64,000 nt of DNA from positions 1,860,001-1,924,000 of the forward strand of contig JANTUC010000002.1 in the NCBI GenBank assembly GCA_026873275.1, given 5' to 3'. Numbering within the stretch: the first letter of the stretch is position 1; every line of letters starts with the position of its first letter. Below, piece by piece: positions 23,205 through 35,700 of this stretch. A program made the translations under genes and the position numbers. The notes beneath the pieces were generated by a model. It made no database searches. It saw only the letters and a program-made list of their open reading frames with translations, and was not told where the DNA came from. This DNA comes from Pseudopithomyces maydicus (taxonomy: Eukaryota; Ascomycota; Dothideomycetes; Pleosporales; Didymosphaeriaceae).

Positions 23205-24971
23205 GTTGGAGCGGGTGGGTGTGCGTCGTGCAGTTCACCAAATATGTATATTGAGGCGCGATCAGGTGAACTTTTAGGACGGAAGCAGGATCAGAAGAGC
23301 CGGTAGGTGGTATGATGAGTGGATGTGCTGAGGTTGAGAGTTCCAGCTTAGAAACGGCCTCAAAGAACGCGAAAGGCAATAGTAGCGCCTACGGGTCAGG
23401 ACTAGCTCCGGCCGCTGTGCCACAGCTGGCGCCACACTTTGTGTCGCGACTCGCCTCCACGCGTCCACGTGAGTGTGATATGACCTCGGGATGCCCTTGG
23501 GCCCTGGTCCCAGGCACCTAGGGAAAGGGGAGGCTAAGTGAGCTTGCTCAGCACATCTGGACTTGAGCGGCTTTCCGGGTATTCCGAAGCGATGGCAGAG
23601 CTCGTAAGCGGCGTGCGAGCATTCGAGGCGGAGCATGCGTGGTCCGCCTGCATCGGTGGATCATGAGCAATGTCATGGCACCGCAAACCTTTGTAGTTCA
23701 AGAGTAGTGTATCATTCATGAATATTGTGTTGGCGGATTTACCTTTGAACACACAGGTCGGTAAATCTTACAATAGTCCTTGCATTATACCCATCACCTA
23801 ATGTTATCCTCATGATCTTATTTTTGGTGCCTCTTTATCAATACTAATTGCACTACCTCTGCGGTGTTTTGGACAGGACATCTCTTGGCCGATTGAAGAA
23901 TCATGTGGGATAGCCGACACGCAGTTATCTTCCTCCTCGTTATACTCTATGGTAATTAGTGCTCTCACGATGATTGCAGTGATATATGTATGATTACAAA
24001 TGATATCACGCCTGAATTCCATCATGGCAAGGTCTGCATTGGTGCTAAGACATCTTGCAACGGCAGGTTCTAGAAAGTATAGCTCAACTCCCATCATTGT
24101 TTAGCAACGCAGTATAGCGAGATCGTGCTATATTTGTTAAGGCACACTAGGCGGACTACGGTGAACATCTTTGCATGGCGACAAAGTGCATTTTGGCAAG
24201 GGTCTTTTCGCCTCTAAGCGCCTAATCGCGTGATATTCGATGAGTGTGGGGGGATTTATGTTCGCGCGCGACTATGTTGTACTCTGGTCCCAATATGAAC
24301 CTCTCACATGCTCTGATATTTGCCCATGAAGACAGTGAATTGTCGAATAATGAGAAGCCCCTTGCAAATGATACTTCTAAGTAACACGTCCTCGGACGAG
24401 CGTGATGTAAGCTCCAGGAGAGCCGATAAATCAGCCTTGCTAAGACATGTTTCGCAGTGTGGTGTCATTGCCCTTCTCTGGAATGCTAAGACTCGTAAGC
24501 CAGCGAACAGTCCTCCCAGCACTATGCACAGTGAAGACAATGGCCCACTGATGGGATCATCGGAAGTCGAGGCTGAGTCCGGCGAAAAACTTGCGACTGA
24601 CCGCTTGCGGGGGCTCTTCCTGCGTCCGCAGCGGGATCACTGGGTCGACAATATTGCCAACATTGCTAACAGCAGCCGCGCGGTGCGCCGAGCCCCGTGA
24701 ACCTACGCCGTGACGGTTTCTGCTGGAGATTTCACATTTCGGGGCAGTGCAGGTGGTCCAGAATGCAGTGGAAGAGAGGAGGTCGGCGGGGCACGTCACT
24801 CGCTTGGCGGCGACCTGCTCCGCCTCTCCTCACCAAACGCTTGCGGCAAGAGTGACCGGCGGCAACTTGCGTACATAAGGCATCTAACGACCTGTTTTCT
24901 GCTCCCAAGAACTAAATCCTTTAGCACTGCTGTTACTTTGCACATCGTAGCAGTGTGCCCCTACCAACAGT
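23205..24971. other. Intergenic, 1.8 kb, between divergent RPB3 and calcipressin genes
   Basis: No supported gene. A 127-codon open frame at 24320-24700 has no recognisable domain and poor start context; a minus frame at 23274-23636 likewise. Presumed promoter regions at the two ends. Confidence 0.45.
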
Positions 24972-25813
24972 ATGACTACCGAAATACCCTCACCGCAGCG
25001 GTCGCGCGCCTCCTCGCGATCCAAATCGCCACTTTCGCTCGACCTCTCAGACCTCCCACCGCTGGTCCAGCCGTCTCCGCCCTCAAACACCCTCATCATA
25101 ACGGTAGGCGCATTTCTTGTCTTTTTAGATCTAAACTGACAAACGCCTAGAACCTTGTTGAGCCCGAGATTTTCCACCCTGCGAATCTTGTCCAGATACG
25201 GGAAACCATCAATACGTACGCACCGATACACACCTGGGCGCCGTTGAGATCCTTCCGTCGCGTTGTCGTCTCTTTCTTTGATGCCGAGTCCGCAATCACA
25301 ATACGTCAAAAAGTAGACGGAGAGCAGATAATGGGCTGCCGCGTACGGGTGTACTTTGGACTAAATACGCCATTGAACCCCAGCGACCAGCATCTACCTT
25401 TGCCAAAGTCGGACAAATTATTTTTCATATCACCGCCACCATCGCCTCCTATGGGCTGGGAGATGCGCAATGAGGACGCACCAAATCAAATCGTACACGC
25501 CGAGGATTTGGCAGCAGCACTGGCAAAACTGCATGCTGATCATCGCGAGTACCCGTCGCCGATCGACGATATGAACCCTGAGTCGAACCCTTTGAATAGC
25601 AGGCGGAGAGCCGGCAGCTCAACGATTGTCTATCATCCCGAAGACCATGGTGATAGTCCTAATCTTCCTGCCATTGCGGTGGAGGACACTACAGCAAGTC
25701 CCACGGTTATGACACCTGATGTTATGGAAGGTATCGAAGGTCCTATCGCCACGCAAAAGTCACAGGGGAAGTTTGTCTCGACATCAAGGCCTCCGGTCGA
25801 ATTGATGCATTGA
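24972..25813 (+). CDS. RCN1: Calcipressin (calcineurin regulator)
   Basis: Regulator of the Ca2+/calmodulin phosphatase calcineurin. Exons 24972-25103 and 25151-25813 with a 47-nt intron (GTAGGC...CGCCTAG); 264 aa. N-terminal RRM-like fold: SNTLIITNLVEPEIFHPAN at the first strand and RSFRRVVVSFFDAESAITIR at the RNP-like strand. The calcipressin signature LFFISPPPSPPMGWE follows at about residue 140, with the conserved SPxxSP serines, and the C-terminal half is Ser/Pro-rich with TPDVMEGIEGP. All hallmark motifs present. Confidence 0.95.
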
Positions 25814-26580
25814 TTCTTGACTTTCTTTTTGTGATTATCTGTATTATACCAAAACAGGAATATCCTTGGGAAGGACGGCGTTGCTAACATCACTTTTATG
25901 GTGATCCCATAACCGGTTTGGCGTTCGTGGAATTTTCTGAATGAAAGATTCGAAGTAGGGAACATCCGGTGATACTGTCGAATGCAATAGACTGATCAGT
26001 GTCTTCCTCCAGATGGCAATGATATAATAATTCAAATCATTTGTTTGATAGCCGAACATGTCTGCCATGCCTAAGTCACAATTAGCATACGTGGTGAAGA
26101 TATAGTACATGTGTCTATAGAAGCGCCCATCGAGAAACGAACATGATGTAGGTGTAGCATGTGACTCCCGAGTTACAGGAGGTTAGTTTGAGTAAAGTCA
26201 GATACCAGATTGTGCGTCCGCGCCTGCCAATTCATTTGTTTTTTATATACTTTCTTTTTGTTTTTCAAAAACCCTGGAGGTTTAAGGTTTTGTAAGTTAG
26301 GTGGGTTAGATGCTTGAACGAATTCTTTCCAAAGTTCTACCTAATCTTAGAAGGCTCCACCTGTGCGTCTGCCCGCCCGGCCCGCCCGCCGGTCCCCGGG
26401 GCCCAGTCTCTGTCACGTGAATATTTGCCGCCCAGGCCCGGGCGGGCTCACGGCACAACGTAAGACCGCTAAGCGAGCCCACGAATCTAGCGCTTGGGCA
26501 AAAGTTCGCAACCTCCAAGCGACTCTTGACAATCTACTAACGTTGCAGCACCACCCGGCCATCGCGACACCGCCGTCAAG
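25814..26580. promoter_or_regulatory. RPS6 upstream region with CACGTG and probable 5'-UTR intron end
   Basis: Spacer between calcipressin and RPS6. A CACGTG lies at 26414-26419 about 165 bp before the RPS6 ATG. The stretch CTACTAACGTTGCAG (about 26535-26549) is a consensus branch point plus acceptor with no coding frame around it, suggesting a 5'-UTR intron, common in fungal ribosomal-protein genes. No other gene seen. Confidence 0.45.
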
Positions 26581-27437
26581 ATGAAGCTCAACATCTCATA
26601 CCCCAACAATGGCACCCAGAAGCTGATTGAGATCGAAGACGAGCGCAAGCTCCGCGTCTTCGTCGACCGCCGTATGGGCCAGGAGGTCCCCGGTGACAGC
26701 GTCGGCGATGAGTTCAAGGGCTACATCTTCAGAATCACCGGCGGAAACGACAAGCAGGGCTTCCCGATGAAGCAGGGTGTCATGCACCCCACTCGTGTGC
26801 GTCTCCTCCTTGGTGAGGGCCACTCCTGCTACCGCCCCCGTCGCGACGGCGAGCGCAAGAGGAAGAGTGTCCGCGGCTGCATTGTCGCCATGGATCTCTC
26901 CGTCCTCGCCCTCAGCATCGTCAAGAAGGGTGATGCTGACATCCCCGGTGTTACCGACGTTGTTCACCCCAAGCGCCTCGGTCCCAAGCGCGCCACCAAG
27001 CTCCGCCGCTTCTTCGGTCTCAGCAAGGAAGATGATGTGAGTGCGCTCATAGCTTCTTCGCCAGCTCTTTGCCTATTCGCAAAGGGCTGAGTCTGAGGAA
27101 AGAATGTTGACACATCTGTGTAGGTTCGCAAGTTCGTCATCCGTCGCGAAGTCCAGCCTAAGAAGGAGGGCGCCAAGCCTTACACCAAGGCCCCCAAGAT
27201 CCAGCGTCTGGTTACTCCTCAGCGTCTTCAGCACAAGCGCCACCGCATCGCACTCAAGCGCCGCCGCGCAGAGGCCTCCAAGGATGCCGCCGTGAGTCTC
27301 AACGATTTCTTCAAGCGGAACAATAACTGACGAAAAGACAGAACGAGTACGCTCAGATTCTCCACAAGCGTATCAACGAGGCCAAGTCTGCTCACGACGA
27401 GGCCAAGAAGAGGAGGGCTTCTTCCATGAAGCACTAG
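26581..27437 (+). CDS. RPS6: 40S ribosomal protein S6
   Basis: Small-subunit ribosomal protein and TOR/AGC-kinase target. Exons 26581-27036, 27124-27291 and 27342-27437; introns of 87 and 50 nt; 239 aa, the expected length. N-terminus [18 protein letters not shown], core [20 protein letters not shown] and RKSVRGCIV, basic tail [19 protein letters not shown], and the C-terminal phosphorylation motif RRASS (ends RRASSMKH). Codon use is strongly biased to C-ending codons, as expected for a highly expressed gene. Confidence 0.98.
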
Positions 27438-27710
27438 GTGCTGATTATGAGTGCATGAGTACAGGGATGATCCTTTGGCGTCGGCTCCAAAACGAGGTGT
27501 GGGTTCTCATATGAATGGAAGCTTCGGATTTCTAGGCATGGGCATTACATACCCAGACTGCAAACTTCGGCAGTCGGTTTTCAATCAAACAATTGTATCA
27601 TCCTGGCTGTGCCCCATCCTGTCTTATTTGTGAGACTGGATACATAGATTTGACCCAAGAATATTGCTTTTTGTATGGGTATGTGTAGGTTTTTTTGGAT
27701 GTGGTAGTTC

Positions 27711-30507
27711 TTAACGAATAGTAGACCTGCCCTCACGCTCGATACCCTGCAGGCTTTCGAGGATTTCGCTTCCACCTAGCATACCCGCTACACTGCCCAC
27801 GCCTGTCTTTCCAGCAGTCCAGATCTCATGGAATCTGATGGCTGCGTCACTCGCTGCGACTACAATACAACCCTCCGTCCCTCCAACGCCCCTGTTACAC
27901 CCCTGGGTCTCTTCTCTTGAATCTACAAGATCCACATCGTTGGTAGTATCCGACATTGGACTACCAGGATAAGGTATTGCATATAGCGCGCGACTCTCGT
28001 CAAACCATGGAACGGCAACTATCTGCTCGCAGGCAGGCCACGAGAAGACAGCAATACGAAACGGATGCTCAGGCTGAGCGAAACCAAACGTTGCCGCAAT
28101 CTCGCGACGGGACTGGCTCCAGATGAGCGACGTGACCTGGGCGGCGCAATCGATTGTTGCCAGGCAGGCACCGGACATGGTGTGGTAGAAGTGAATACAT
28201 CGATCATTGGATCCTCCACCAATAGCCAAGAGCCCACGTTGCCATGGACAAAATGCAATCGCTTTGACAGCGGCATTGAGCTCCCACCTGTGCTTTGCCT
28301 GCGTGCCTTGAATCTGCCGCACAGTGCTACGACTGGTGGAGAAAGCATATATACTTTCGCCATCAGGACCCTGGCGCGCAGTAACGGTTCCCGAGGGGAT
28401 ATCGTCCGAATTGGGGTTATGGAGAACTTTTCTGGATTCGAAAAGATAGCATGCGTTGTCATTGCCGCCGCTAGCAAAGAGTTCCCCGTCAGGTGTCCAA
28501 GCGAGACCACATATCTGCTGGGAGTGTACCTCCATGCGAGCCAGCAGTGTCATTGCACCATTCCAGCCAAAGACGGCGCTTTCGGTCTCAGTTGGCCATT
28601 CAATGCTGTAGAGATATATATGTCCAACCTCATCCCCTACAAGTAATTCCTCGGTAGTTACCATTATGGCATTGTCGCGAAGGGATCGCTGTTTGGCAGT
28701 TGTTGGTTTGAATGCGACGCATGAGATAGGCCTCGGCTGTGTTGCATTAAAGCGAGGTTCTGACTCAAATGGACTCCATAGAGCAATGCGCCCGTCTGCG
28801 CGCGCAACAGCCAGGATGGCTTGTCCTCCATTATTTGAGGAAAACGATAGAGAGGTAACGTGCTGTGCATCAGCCAAACTAGTGCCTAACAGCAAGTTCA
28901 GGGACTCTGGAGTATCGACTCCGCTTCGTTCCGACCAGAGATGAACGTAGTTTCCTAGGCCCACTGCGAGACGTTTGGCGTTTTGCGAGTATGCGAGAAT
29001 TGAGCAATAGTAGTCATCACGTAATTGAGGAGCATCGAGGACTGTTTACCAGATGAGTAACTGATGCCTCCACGCGGCCGAGAAACTTATCTGAAAGGTA
29101 ATGTGGGCACTGTCTTTCTTGACATAGCGCGTGCGTACGATACCCCTTACGCGAACGTCAGTCACCATATCCTTCGTGGACTCTTGTACGAACGTTTTGA
29201 GATACCGTCCCTTGTCCACGTGCTGTCTCTCCATATGTGTCCTGACCGTCGAGTAGATGCAAGTGTGCTTGTCGGCCTGGAGTAGTCCAGAACGCGGTTC
29301 ACTTGACTAATGCTCAGTGCTAGTGCAATTCGTCGTTCGTATACCTCCCGCTCAGCGTCGGGGTCGGAGCGATTAAGAAACATAGACGTATAGAGAGGGG
29401 CATTTGTTCCACTTCCTAATAATCCACCGTTGCCACTAGAGACTGCCAACACAGTGTCGCTGGCTGCAGAGGAACCACCCACATTCCAAATAGCACCTCC
29501 ACTGATTTGTCGAACACGAGGATCAGTGCGTCGTCGGGTTGTAATCATTCGACCGGTAAGCATGGCATGTGCTTCTCGTAGACTACGAAGTTCCTCATTC
29601 ATTCGACCAGTTCGATGAAGGTGTCTGCTGAATGGGTCAATAGCAGAAAGAGTGTGTCTGTCCTCGAGCACGAATCGCTGTTCTGGATTGACAAGATCGA
29701 AATTCTGCCTGGAGATATTTGGTGGTTGGCGTAGTGGAATGAAGCGATCTGGTGTATGGATGGGCCTTCGCGATGTAGAGAGCGACCCCCTCGTGCTACC
29801 CACTGACTCGGACGCAAAGGAGAGCTTGAAGAGCGCAGCGGAAGTGGACAGAGTGTTGCCTCCGGAACCGGACTCCAATTGAAGGTTGAATCTGCTGGCG
29901 GCGACAGGCTTCCGAGGCTCGTATTAGGTGACACTAAACCGATTTGTGCAGAAGAAGTCGATCCTTCTTCGGCAGTCAAATACAGTGAGACTGTTGATCT
30001 TTGATCATCGCCCGTTCTTGATTTTTTAGAGATTCCAAAAGGGATCGCCAGTGTGTCCGAAGGGCAATCCTAAATCCTACGTGGACTGCTATCCCTGGGT
30101 GGAAAATGACCGGTCGACAGGGAGAAAGTGACATCGTGGCTACCTCCAGTCTCATCAACGCACACAAGGGGATTTGTTTCTGATAAATCGTCGTTTGGTG
30201 ATGTTATGTCAACATCAGGGCCGAACTCAGGGGTGTCTGGAAGTTGAAAGGGGACCGAACGAGCTGCAAACTTAATTCGCTGGGACGAGTCCAGAGAAGC
30301 TTCGGAACAATCATGAATTTCACGGTCGTGGTGAAAAAGATATTCCAGTGTTCTATAGGGCGATGCAGGCGTCTTCGGTGATAGCCATCCTTCAGTACTG
30401 ACGGTCTTGGAAGGAGACAAGGGTGGTGTAGCGTACCCGGAGGTGCAGGACTGGGAGGACTGGGAGGACTGGGAGTCGTCGTTGTCGCCGTCGGCGAAGC
30501 TATCCAT
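27711..30507 (-). CDS. Cdc20/Cdh1/Ama1-family APC/C activator (WD40), 5' structure uncertain
   Basis: Substrate-recruiting activator of the anaphase-promoting complex. The 3' exon (27711-29041) is solid: LDAPQLRDDYYCSILAYSQN leads into WD40 repeats and the protein ends ..STIR, the Ile-Arg tail that docks on APC/C. Upstream, the frame covering about 29182-29870 carries the C-box (DRFIPLR) and VNRVLDYSRP; further 5', 30507 starts MDSFADGDNDD with SP-rich sequence. Joining these is not clean: the exon upstream of LDAPQ ends near 29161-29170 by one of several donors, a TAG (about 30072-30074) interrupts an otherwise continuous frame, and a -1 shift near 29867 (restorable as NWSPGSGGNTLS) is needed. 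Divergence from ordinary Cdc20/Cdh1 suggests the meiotic Ama1/Mfr1 branch; that is inference. Confidence 0.72.
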
Positions 30508-30852
30508 GTTGCAAAAGCTTCAGTTACCAAGCGATGTAATGACTTGCTGATTTACGGATCTCGAGCATGTCGAGATGAGCGAAAGTCAGCGGCAGAGGAC
30601 GAAGAGGGGCGGTCGAAAGGGGCCCGGAAGCCAACACGTTGTCTGGGATTATTGCTGCTGGGTTAGTATAGCAATACAGTAATATATCATAGGAGGTCGC
30701 AAGGTCTGGCGGGCCTCAAGGTGGTAACAGAGATTACATGTTTCCTAGAAGGTTCCCGAGGGGTGTGGATAGGGCAAGAGCTTCGGGCGAACTTATCTCC
30801 GGCGGGCGCATAGAAGCTACAGTCCATCATTGCCTGCAGTTTGGCACTCGAC
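30508..30852. promoter_or_regulatory. Divergent promoter of the APC/C activator and BET4
   Basis: 345 bp between the two start codons, GC-mixed, no coding signal on either strand and no recognised motif. Confidence 0.4.
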
Positions 30853-32117
30853 ATGGCAAGCGTGAGTTTACACCCGCCCAAGCACAACCAGGCGCTGCAG
30901 TTGTCTGACTTTGACTGTATCGCAGCACGGGATAACGCGCGCCTCGGGCACAGCGGTACGCACCGAAGAAACACGACAGCAGCAACTTCGAGACATCGAG
31001 GCATACACCGAGCTAGTGAGCCTGGTCAATGCAAAGGTGAGCATCCTGCACACGTCAGTCAGACAAAGTTCGCTGTTGCCGGGTGCACAGTGCATTATCC
31101 CCCGCCCTTTGTTCCCGGATTCCGGAGTGCCTGCTTATTCTTATTCACGCGTGCCAGATCGCAGAGAGAGTTTACACTCTCGAGGTATTGGGATTGATTA
31201 CGAAACTTTTGAAGCAGAACCCGGAATATTACACCATCTGGAATCACCGTAGACGTGTACTTGGAGCCCTGATCTCTGGCGATCCTGCAGGCGAATCCTC
31301 TGCGCCTGGCGCCGACCATCTTTTACAGAATGATCTGCAGCTCACATTTGCACTGTTACGGCAGTTTCCGAAATGCTACTGGATATGGAACCATAGGAAC
31401 TGGCTACTAGAGGCTGCTGAATCCAAACTGGGAGCCGAAACCGGTCGCCAGTTGTGGGTAGGCGAGTTGCAGTTGGTCAATAAGATGCTGGGCGCTGACA
31501 GTCGCAATTTTCATGCATGGGGCTACCGACGGTTTGTAACTGCCCAAATCGAACGCTTGACGTCTCGTACACCAGCAGCAGCCAGCGGCCTCACCGAGGC
31601 CGAATTCGAATATACCAGCAGCATGATAAAGTCAAATCTTTCCAACTTCTCCGCCTGGCACCACCGGAGTAAACTCATCCCCCAACTTTTGAACATGCGC
31701 GGCGCCGACGCAGCAGCTCGACGGGCTCTCTTCGACTCCGAACTAGCCCTGATATGCGAAGCTATCAACACTGATCCCTTCGATCAGTCAATATGGTTCT
31801 ACCACCAGTATCTCATGTCGACCTTATCTCCCCGCTGCCCGCCCGATGATCGTATCATTCTCAACCTCACTGACGAAGATCGCCATCGTTACCACGAGAG
31901 CGAAATGCAGTATATTCGTGATATATTGGAGGATGAAGAGGACTGCAAGTGGATCTACGAAGGGTTGTTATTCCTGTCAGGCGCGTGCTTAGAGATTGAG
32001 AGCGAGACAAAGGTCTTCACAGTGGAGGACATGCGCTCATGGCTGGAAAGACTCAAGAAACTTGATCCTTTGAGAAGAGGGCGGTGGGATGACCTGGGAC
32101 AACGCTTAGGTATCTGA
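30853..32117 (+). CDS. BET4: Rab geranylgeranyltransferase alpha subunit
   Basis: Alpha subunit of type II geranylgeranyltransferase, which prenylates Rab GTPases with Bet2 and the Rab escort protein. Exon 1 is only three codons (30853-30861, MAS), followed by introns 30862-30925 and 31037-31157; exons 30926-31036 and 31158-32117. The join restores MASHGITR, the usual start of this family. Five prenyltransferase-alpha repeats are visible: YYTIWNHRRRVL, CYWIWNHRNWLLE, NFHAWGYRRFV, NFSAWHHRSKLI and DQSIWFYHQYLM. 359 aa. The repeats and the tiny first exon make the assignment firm. Confidence 0.95.
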
Positions 32118-32143
32118 GAACTCATATCGCCTTGCAAGCAATG

Positions 32144-32555
32144 CTATGGCTTCTTGTGATCTTCGTCGGCGCTTGTCGGCGCTGATGCTTTGTCCTTTGC
32201 TGCATGTCCTTTTTTATCTTGAGAAGACCACGCCCAAAGCCCTAACACAGAGGAGATTCTGGAAGGATTCGCAGCCACCTCCATTTGCGCTGGGGGCTGT
32301 TCTGCCTGTGGGGCTGGAATTGTACTGGATGCCATCGGCGAGGGCCCGTTAGTTGGGAGGGCGGATGCGGAAGCGACATCACTGTTAGATTTAGTACACA
32401 GTCATCGGCTTTTTCTGGTTAGGGGATGCGTACCGGTCGTACTCTTCCTGCAGTCGACGTTTTTGCTGCTCCTTGAATTCTTCTCCAAAGGTGGCCATGC
32501 CAATCGCAATTCCCGATATCGTAGCTAGAGCTACGGGAAGAATACGTCCAGCCAT
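32144..32555 (-). CDS. Small single-pass membrane protein, probably mitochondrial
   Basis: Exons 32434-32555 and 32144-32381 with a 52-nt intron (GTACGC...CTAACAG); 119 aa. The N-terminus MAGRILPVALATISGIAIGMATFG is one transmembrane segment followed at once by a charged helix EEFKEQQKRRLQEEYDR; the rest is Pro/Ala-rich and ends in a Lys/Asp/Glu-rich tail. I associate this kind of short fungal protein with mitochondrial membranes, but no function is known to me. Convergent with BET4 (26 bp between stops) and divergent from MUS7. Without splicing, each exon looks like a separate orphan frame. Confidence 0.7.
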
Positions 32556-32776
32556 ATCAATTGCTTGATTGTTGATGATCACGTCGTGCTGTCTTTGGTG
32601 GAAATCGATCTAGAGGATGCAGCAATGAGAATTACGTAGTCCTAAGCGGGCACCCGCGCGCTAAATCTCACGTGCCTCGCCTGACGCGTAAACTCGACGC
32701 GTTCGACCTTTCCGCTCGTGACTTGTATCGCCCCACCACCATTGCACGCTCACATACGCGATGCCGAAAAGTCCAA

Positions 32777-35700
32777 ATGTCCACATGGCGCGCCAAAGGG
32801 TTTGTCCAGGATTCAGATGAAGACGATGAGGATATTGAGTTGTCCTGTTCAAACCCACAGGACATCCTTCCAATATCCAAGGGCTATGGTGGACTTCCAG
32901 GAGTCGGGAAAGGAAAACCATCTACAAGCGTAGTTGAATGCACGAATTCAGAGAAACGGAGCCACCAAGGGCATGCGGATAATGCATTGTCCACGGCGGC
33001 ACCGTCGGTCGACGGCTTATCTCGCACACGGACTGTTACGCCACCTACTGTTGCCCTCGCCAATTTCAACCGTACAAGACTGACCGACAGCCCCGATCCG
33101 CTTTTGGGGTCACCCACACCGCAGGCCAAGCATCCAGGAAGATTTTCCTTGTCCTCTCAGATTCTTGGGATCTTTGATATCTCGCCAGCCTCATCACCTC
33201 CTACGGAAGAAAAGGAACGTAGTGAGAAGGGAAAATCTCCATTGCTGTCGGAACTGTCTGACAGCGAACTCTCTGACCCTCCTTCGGAGCTGGAAGAGTT
33301 TCAACCAGACGAAATCCTATTTCGACCACCCTTGCGCAGGACTACAGTTCAAGTCGTTATTCCATGTTCCAATGCTGTTGGAAATTCGCAAGTGCAACCG
33401 GTTGGGCAACATATTGAGAGATCCCTTCGAGAACGAAAGCCCATCCAATTGCATCCATATCTTGTCGAGGGTGAGCGATACAAACGAGACCTACAAGGAC
33501 GAGGAGTCAAGCCGGTAGTCAGAGTACTGTCACCGACACGAAAACCGCATCGCGACGATCAGGAGTCACAAGAGCAAGAGTTCGATCCACATAAAGATTT
33601 AGCACAGAGCAGCGCTCCCGAAATAGCTGTTTCTACCCCAAGTCCGCGACGACGTGCCGAGGGCGAGGACGAGAACTCAACACGACGAAAAAGACATAAT
33701 CCAGAGAATCGCAGGGCTGTATCTTCCATCAGTAATGGCCCAAAACGAAGAAAGTTGTACCAGTCATCACGTCGCACGTCGACGCAAATACATGAGTCAG
33801 CTACAGGGAACAATATGCATAATACAGATGTGTGGACTGTTCCCCAGTCGCCGCCGTATTCTAGTAGTTCTGGAATCACTCCTCGGCGGGTGGCCAGGGC
33901 TTCTGCGACAATGCCATTTCCGGATCCACCAACCCCTTCCAACTCGTCCAGTCTACTACAACCATTCGACGCAGAGTCTGATGAAGAATCTGTCTTGCGT
34001 AGTGTACGGCAATCGCATGTGAAAGCTCGACAGCCCATCATACTCAGCGATACTTCGTCATCCGACGATGAACCGTCTGCAGGCGAAACTCAGCTTAGTG
34101 AACATGAACTGCGACAAGTAGGTAAAAAGATCAAAGGCGTTCTGCCAGCTTCGTGGCTCCGCCTTGACCGCCAGGCACAAGAACAGCGCAAGCAACGGGC
34201 AACAGACAGGTCGAATAGTGTCCAATCCCCGGAAAGAGCCGAATACCAGCGCGGCGTTGCCCATAAAATCATGAAGCACAAGGACATGCCAACAAACGCA
34301 GAGCGATCAGAACATGTTCACAGCTATAAAATTACTATCTCAGATGATTCCGATAATGATGCTGTTACGACTGCTTCGGAAACTGCAAATGCACAATCAA
34401 CAGCTCGTGCAGCATTTGATACGACTGCCATGTCTGATCAACTAATCGCTGACGATGACTCGGATAATATGGAAAATGATCGTTTACATCTTTTTACGCT
34501 GGGCGGTTCCAATAGGACGAGAAGAAAACAATCCAAAGTAACAGATGATTTCACGGCTCCCATGCGGAAGAAGCATGTCTCCATGAGAGGTGCGCCTGAT
34601 TCCCGGGATGATTCATTTAAACTACGTACAGCTACACGAAAGGCGCACCGGACGCCACTACCTGCTCTTAGTATTTTAGATATGGCGCAGTCAAATTCAA
34701 GTAAATATGCAGTGCCGCAATTTTTGCGTCTTGCACACCGGCAAGCTCGTGGGAGACCTGACTATGCTCGACAGTCACCGACAAACAAGTATATCAGACT
34801 CCACACAGCGCAAGATACTGCAGATGCGAATGCTACCCTTGACCAGTGGAGAAGAGGCATGATGAAACCTCAGTCGGGTATCAGCAAGACCACAAGTACG
34901 TCGGTGCCGCGCAAACCTCTATCTATTTTGGATCAGGTCTACCAGAAACCACACGCGAGTCAAAATGTTCCGTCTGTATCGAAAAGACAACCACAACCAT
35001 CGACAACAAAACCACAATCCCGATTGCCGCGAAAGCTTCTTTCTAAGTCGGCATACAAGTTATCAAAGGAAGGCTGTCAACCGGTGCATCGTAGGAGGAA
35101 TTTTATCCCACTCAAAAGTGCTCAATTGGAAGGTTTGGCGGCGGATTACGGCGGTGACGATCGAGCGTTTGCCTTTGAAAAAGGGTTGCAACGTGTTGCT
35201 CGGCAGTTTGATCTTCAGCGGCCACTCTATCAACCTTCTCAAAACCCTCAGATTGTACGTTATCTGGCTCATGCGGACGATGTTCCTCTACCTCTGTCAC
35301 AAATAGAGGATGTTTCACAGCAGGCCGCAAAGACACTGTCTCAGAATACGGCTGTTTTCAAAAGGTGCCCCCGGCAAAAACCTCAAGCACATCGTGTGGA
35401 TGTGGACACCCGTGAATATCGTCAACCGAGCGAACCTGCAGTGGACAGTTATTTGAGAACAATATCAGAACAAACGGCTCAAAACTCCCATCAAGATGAC
35501 AGCAATCGGTCAATTTTGCGAGGCCTTGGCCCATATGGCACCCGGTATTCTACCACTTTTGATATATCACCTGTACAAGACGGCACTTATTTCCATGTCA
35601 GCACCTTTGTTGGTTCCGGAGAACTCCATCGTGCGTTGGCAATCGTTGGACCGAACCCGAGAAATATGGACCAACCCGCCGGTTATTGCACTCTTGATCT

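Noticed and set aside
24320..24700. 127-codon + frame upstream of calcipressin
   Set aside because: No domain or family resemblance and mixed composition; could be 5' transcript sequence but not a supported gene.
26596..26967. 123-codon minus frame over RPS6
   Set aside because: Antisense of a highly biased ribosomal-protein exon; no domain.
32391..32582. A separate 63-aa protein ending PNQKKPMTVY
   Set aside because: The end reads through an intron; splicing at 32382-32433 joins it in phase to the next frame.
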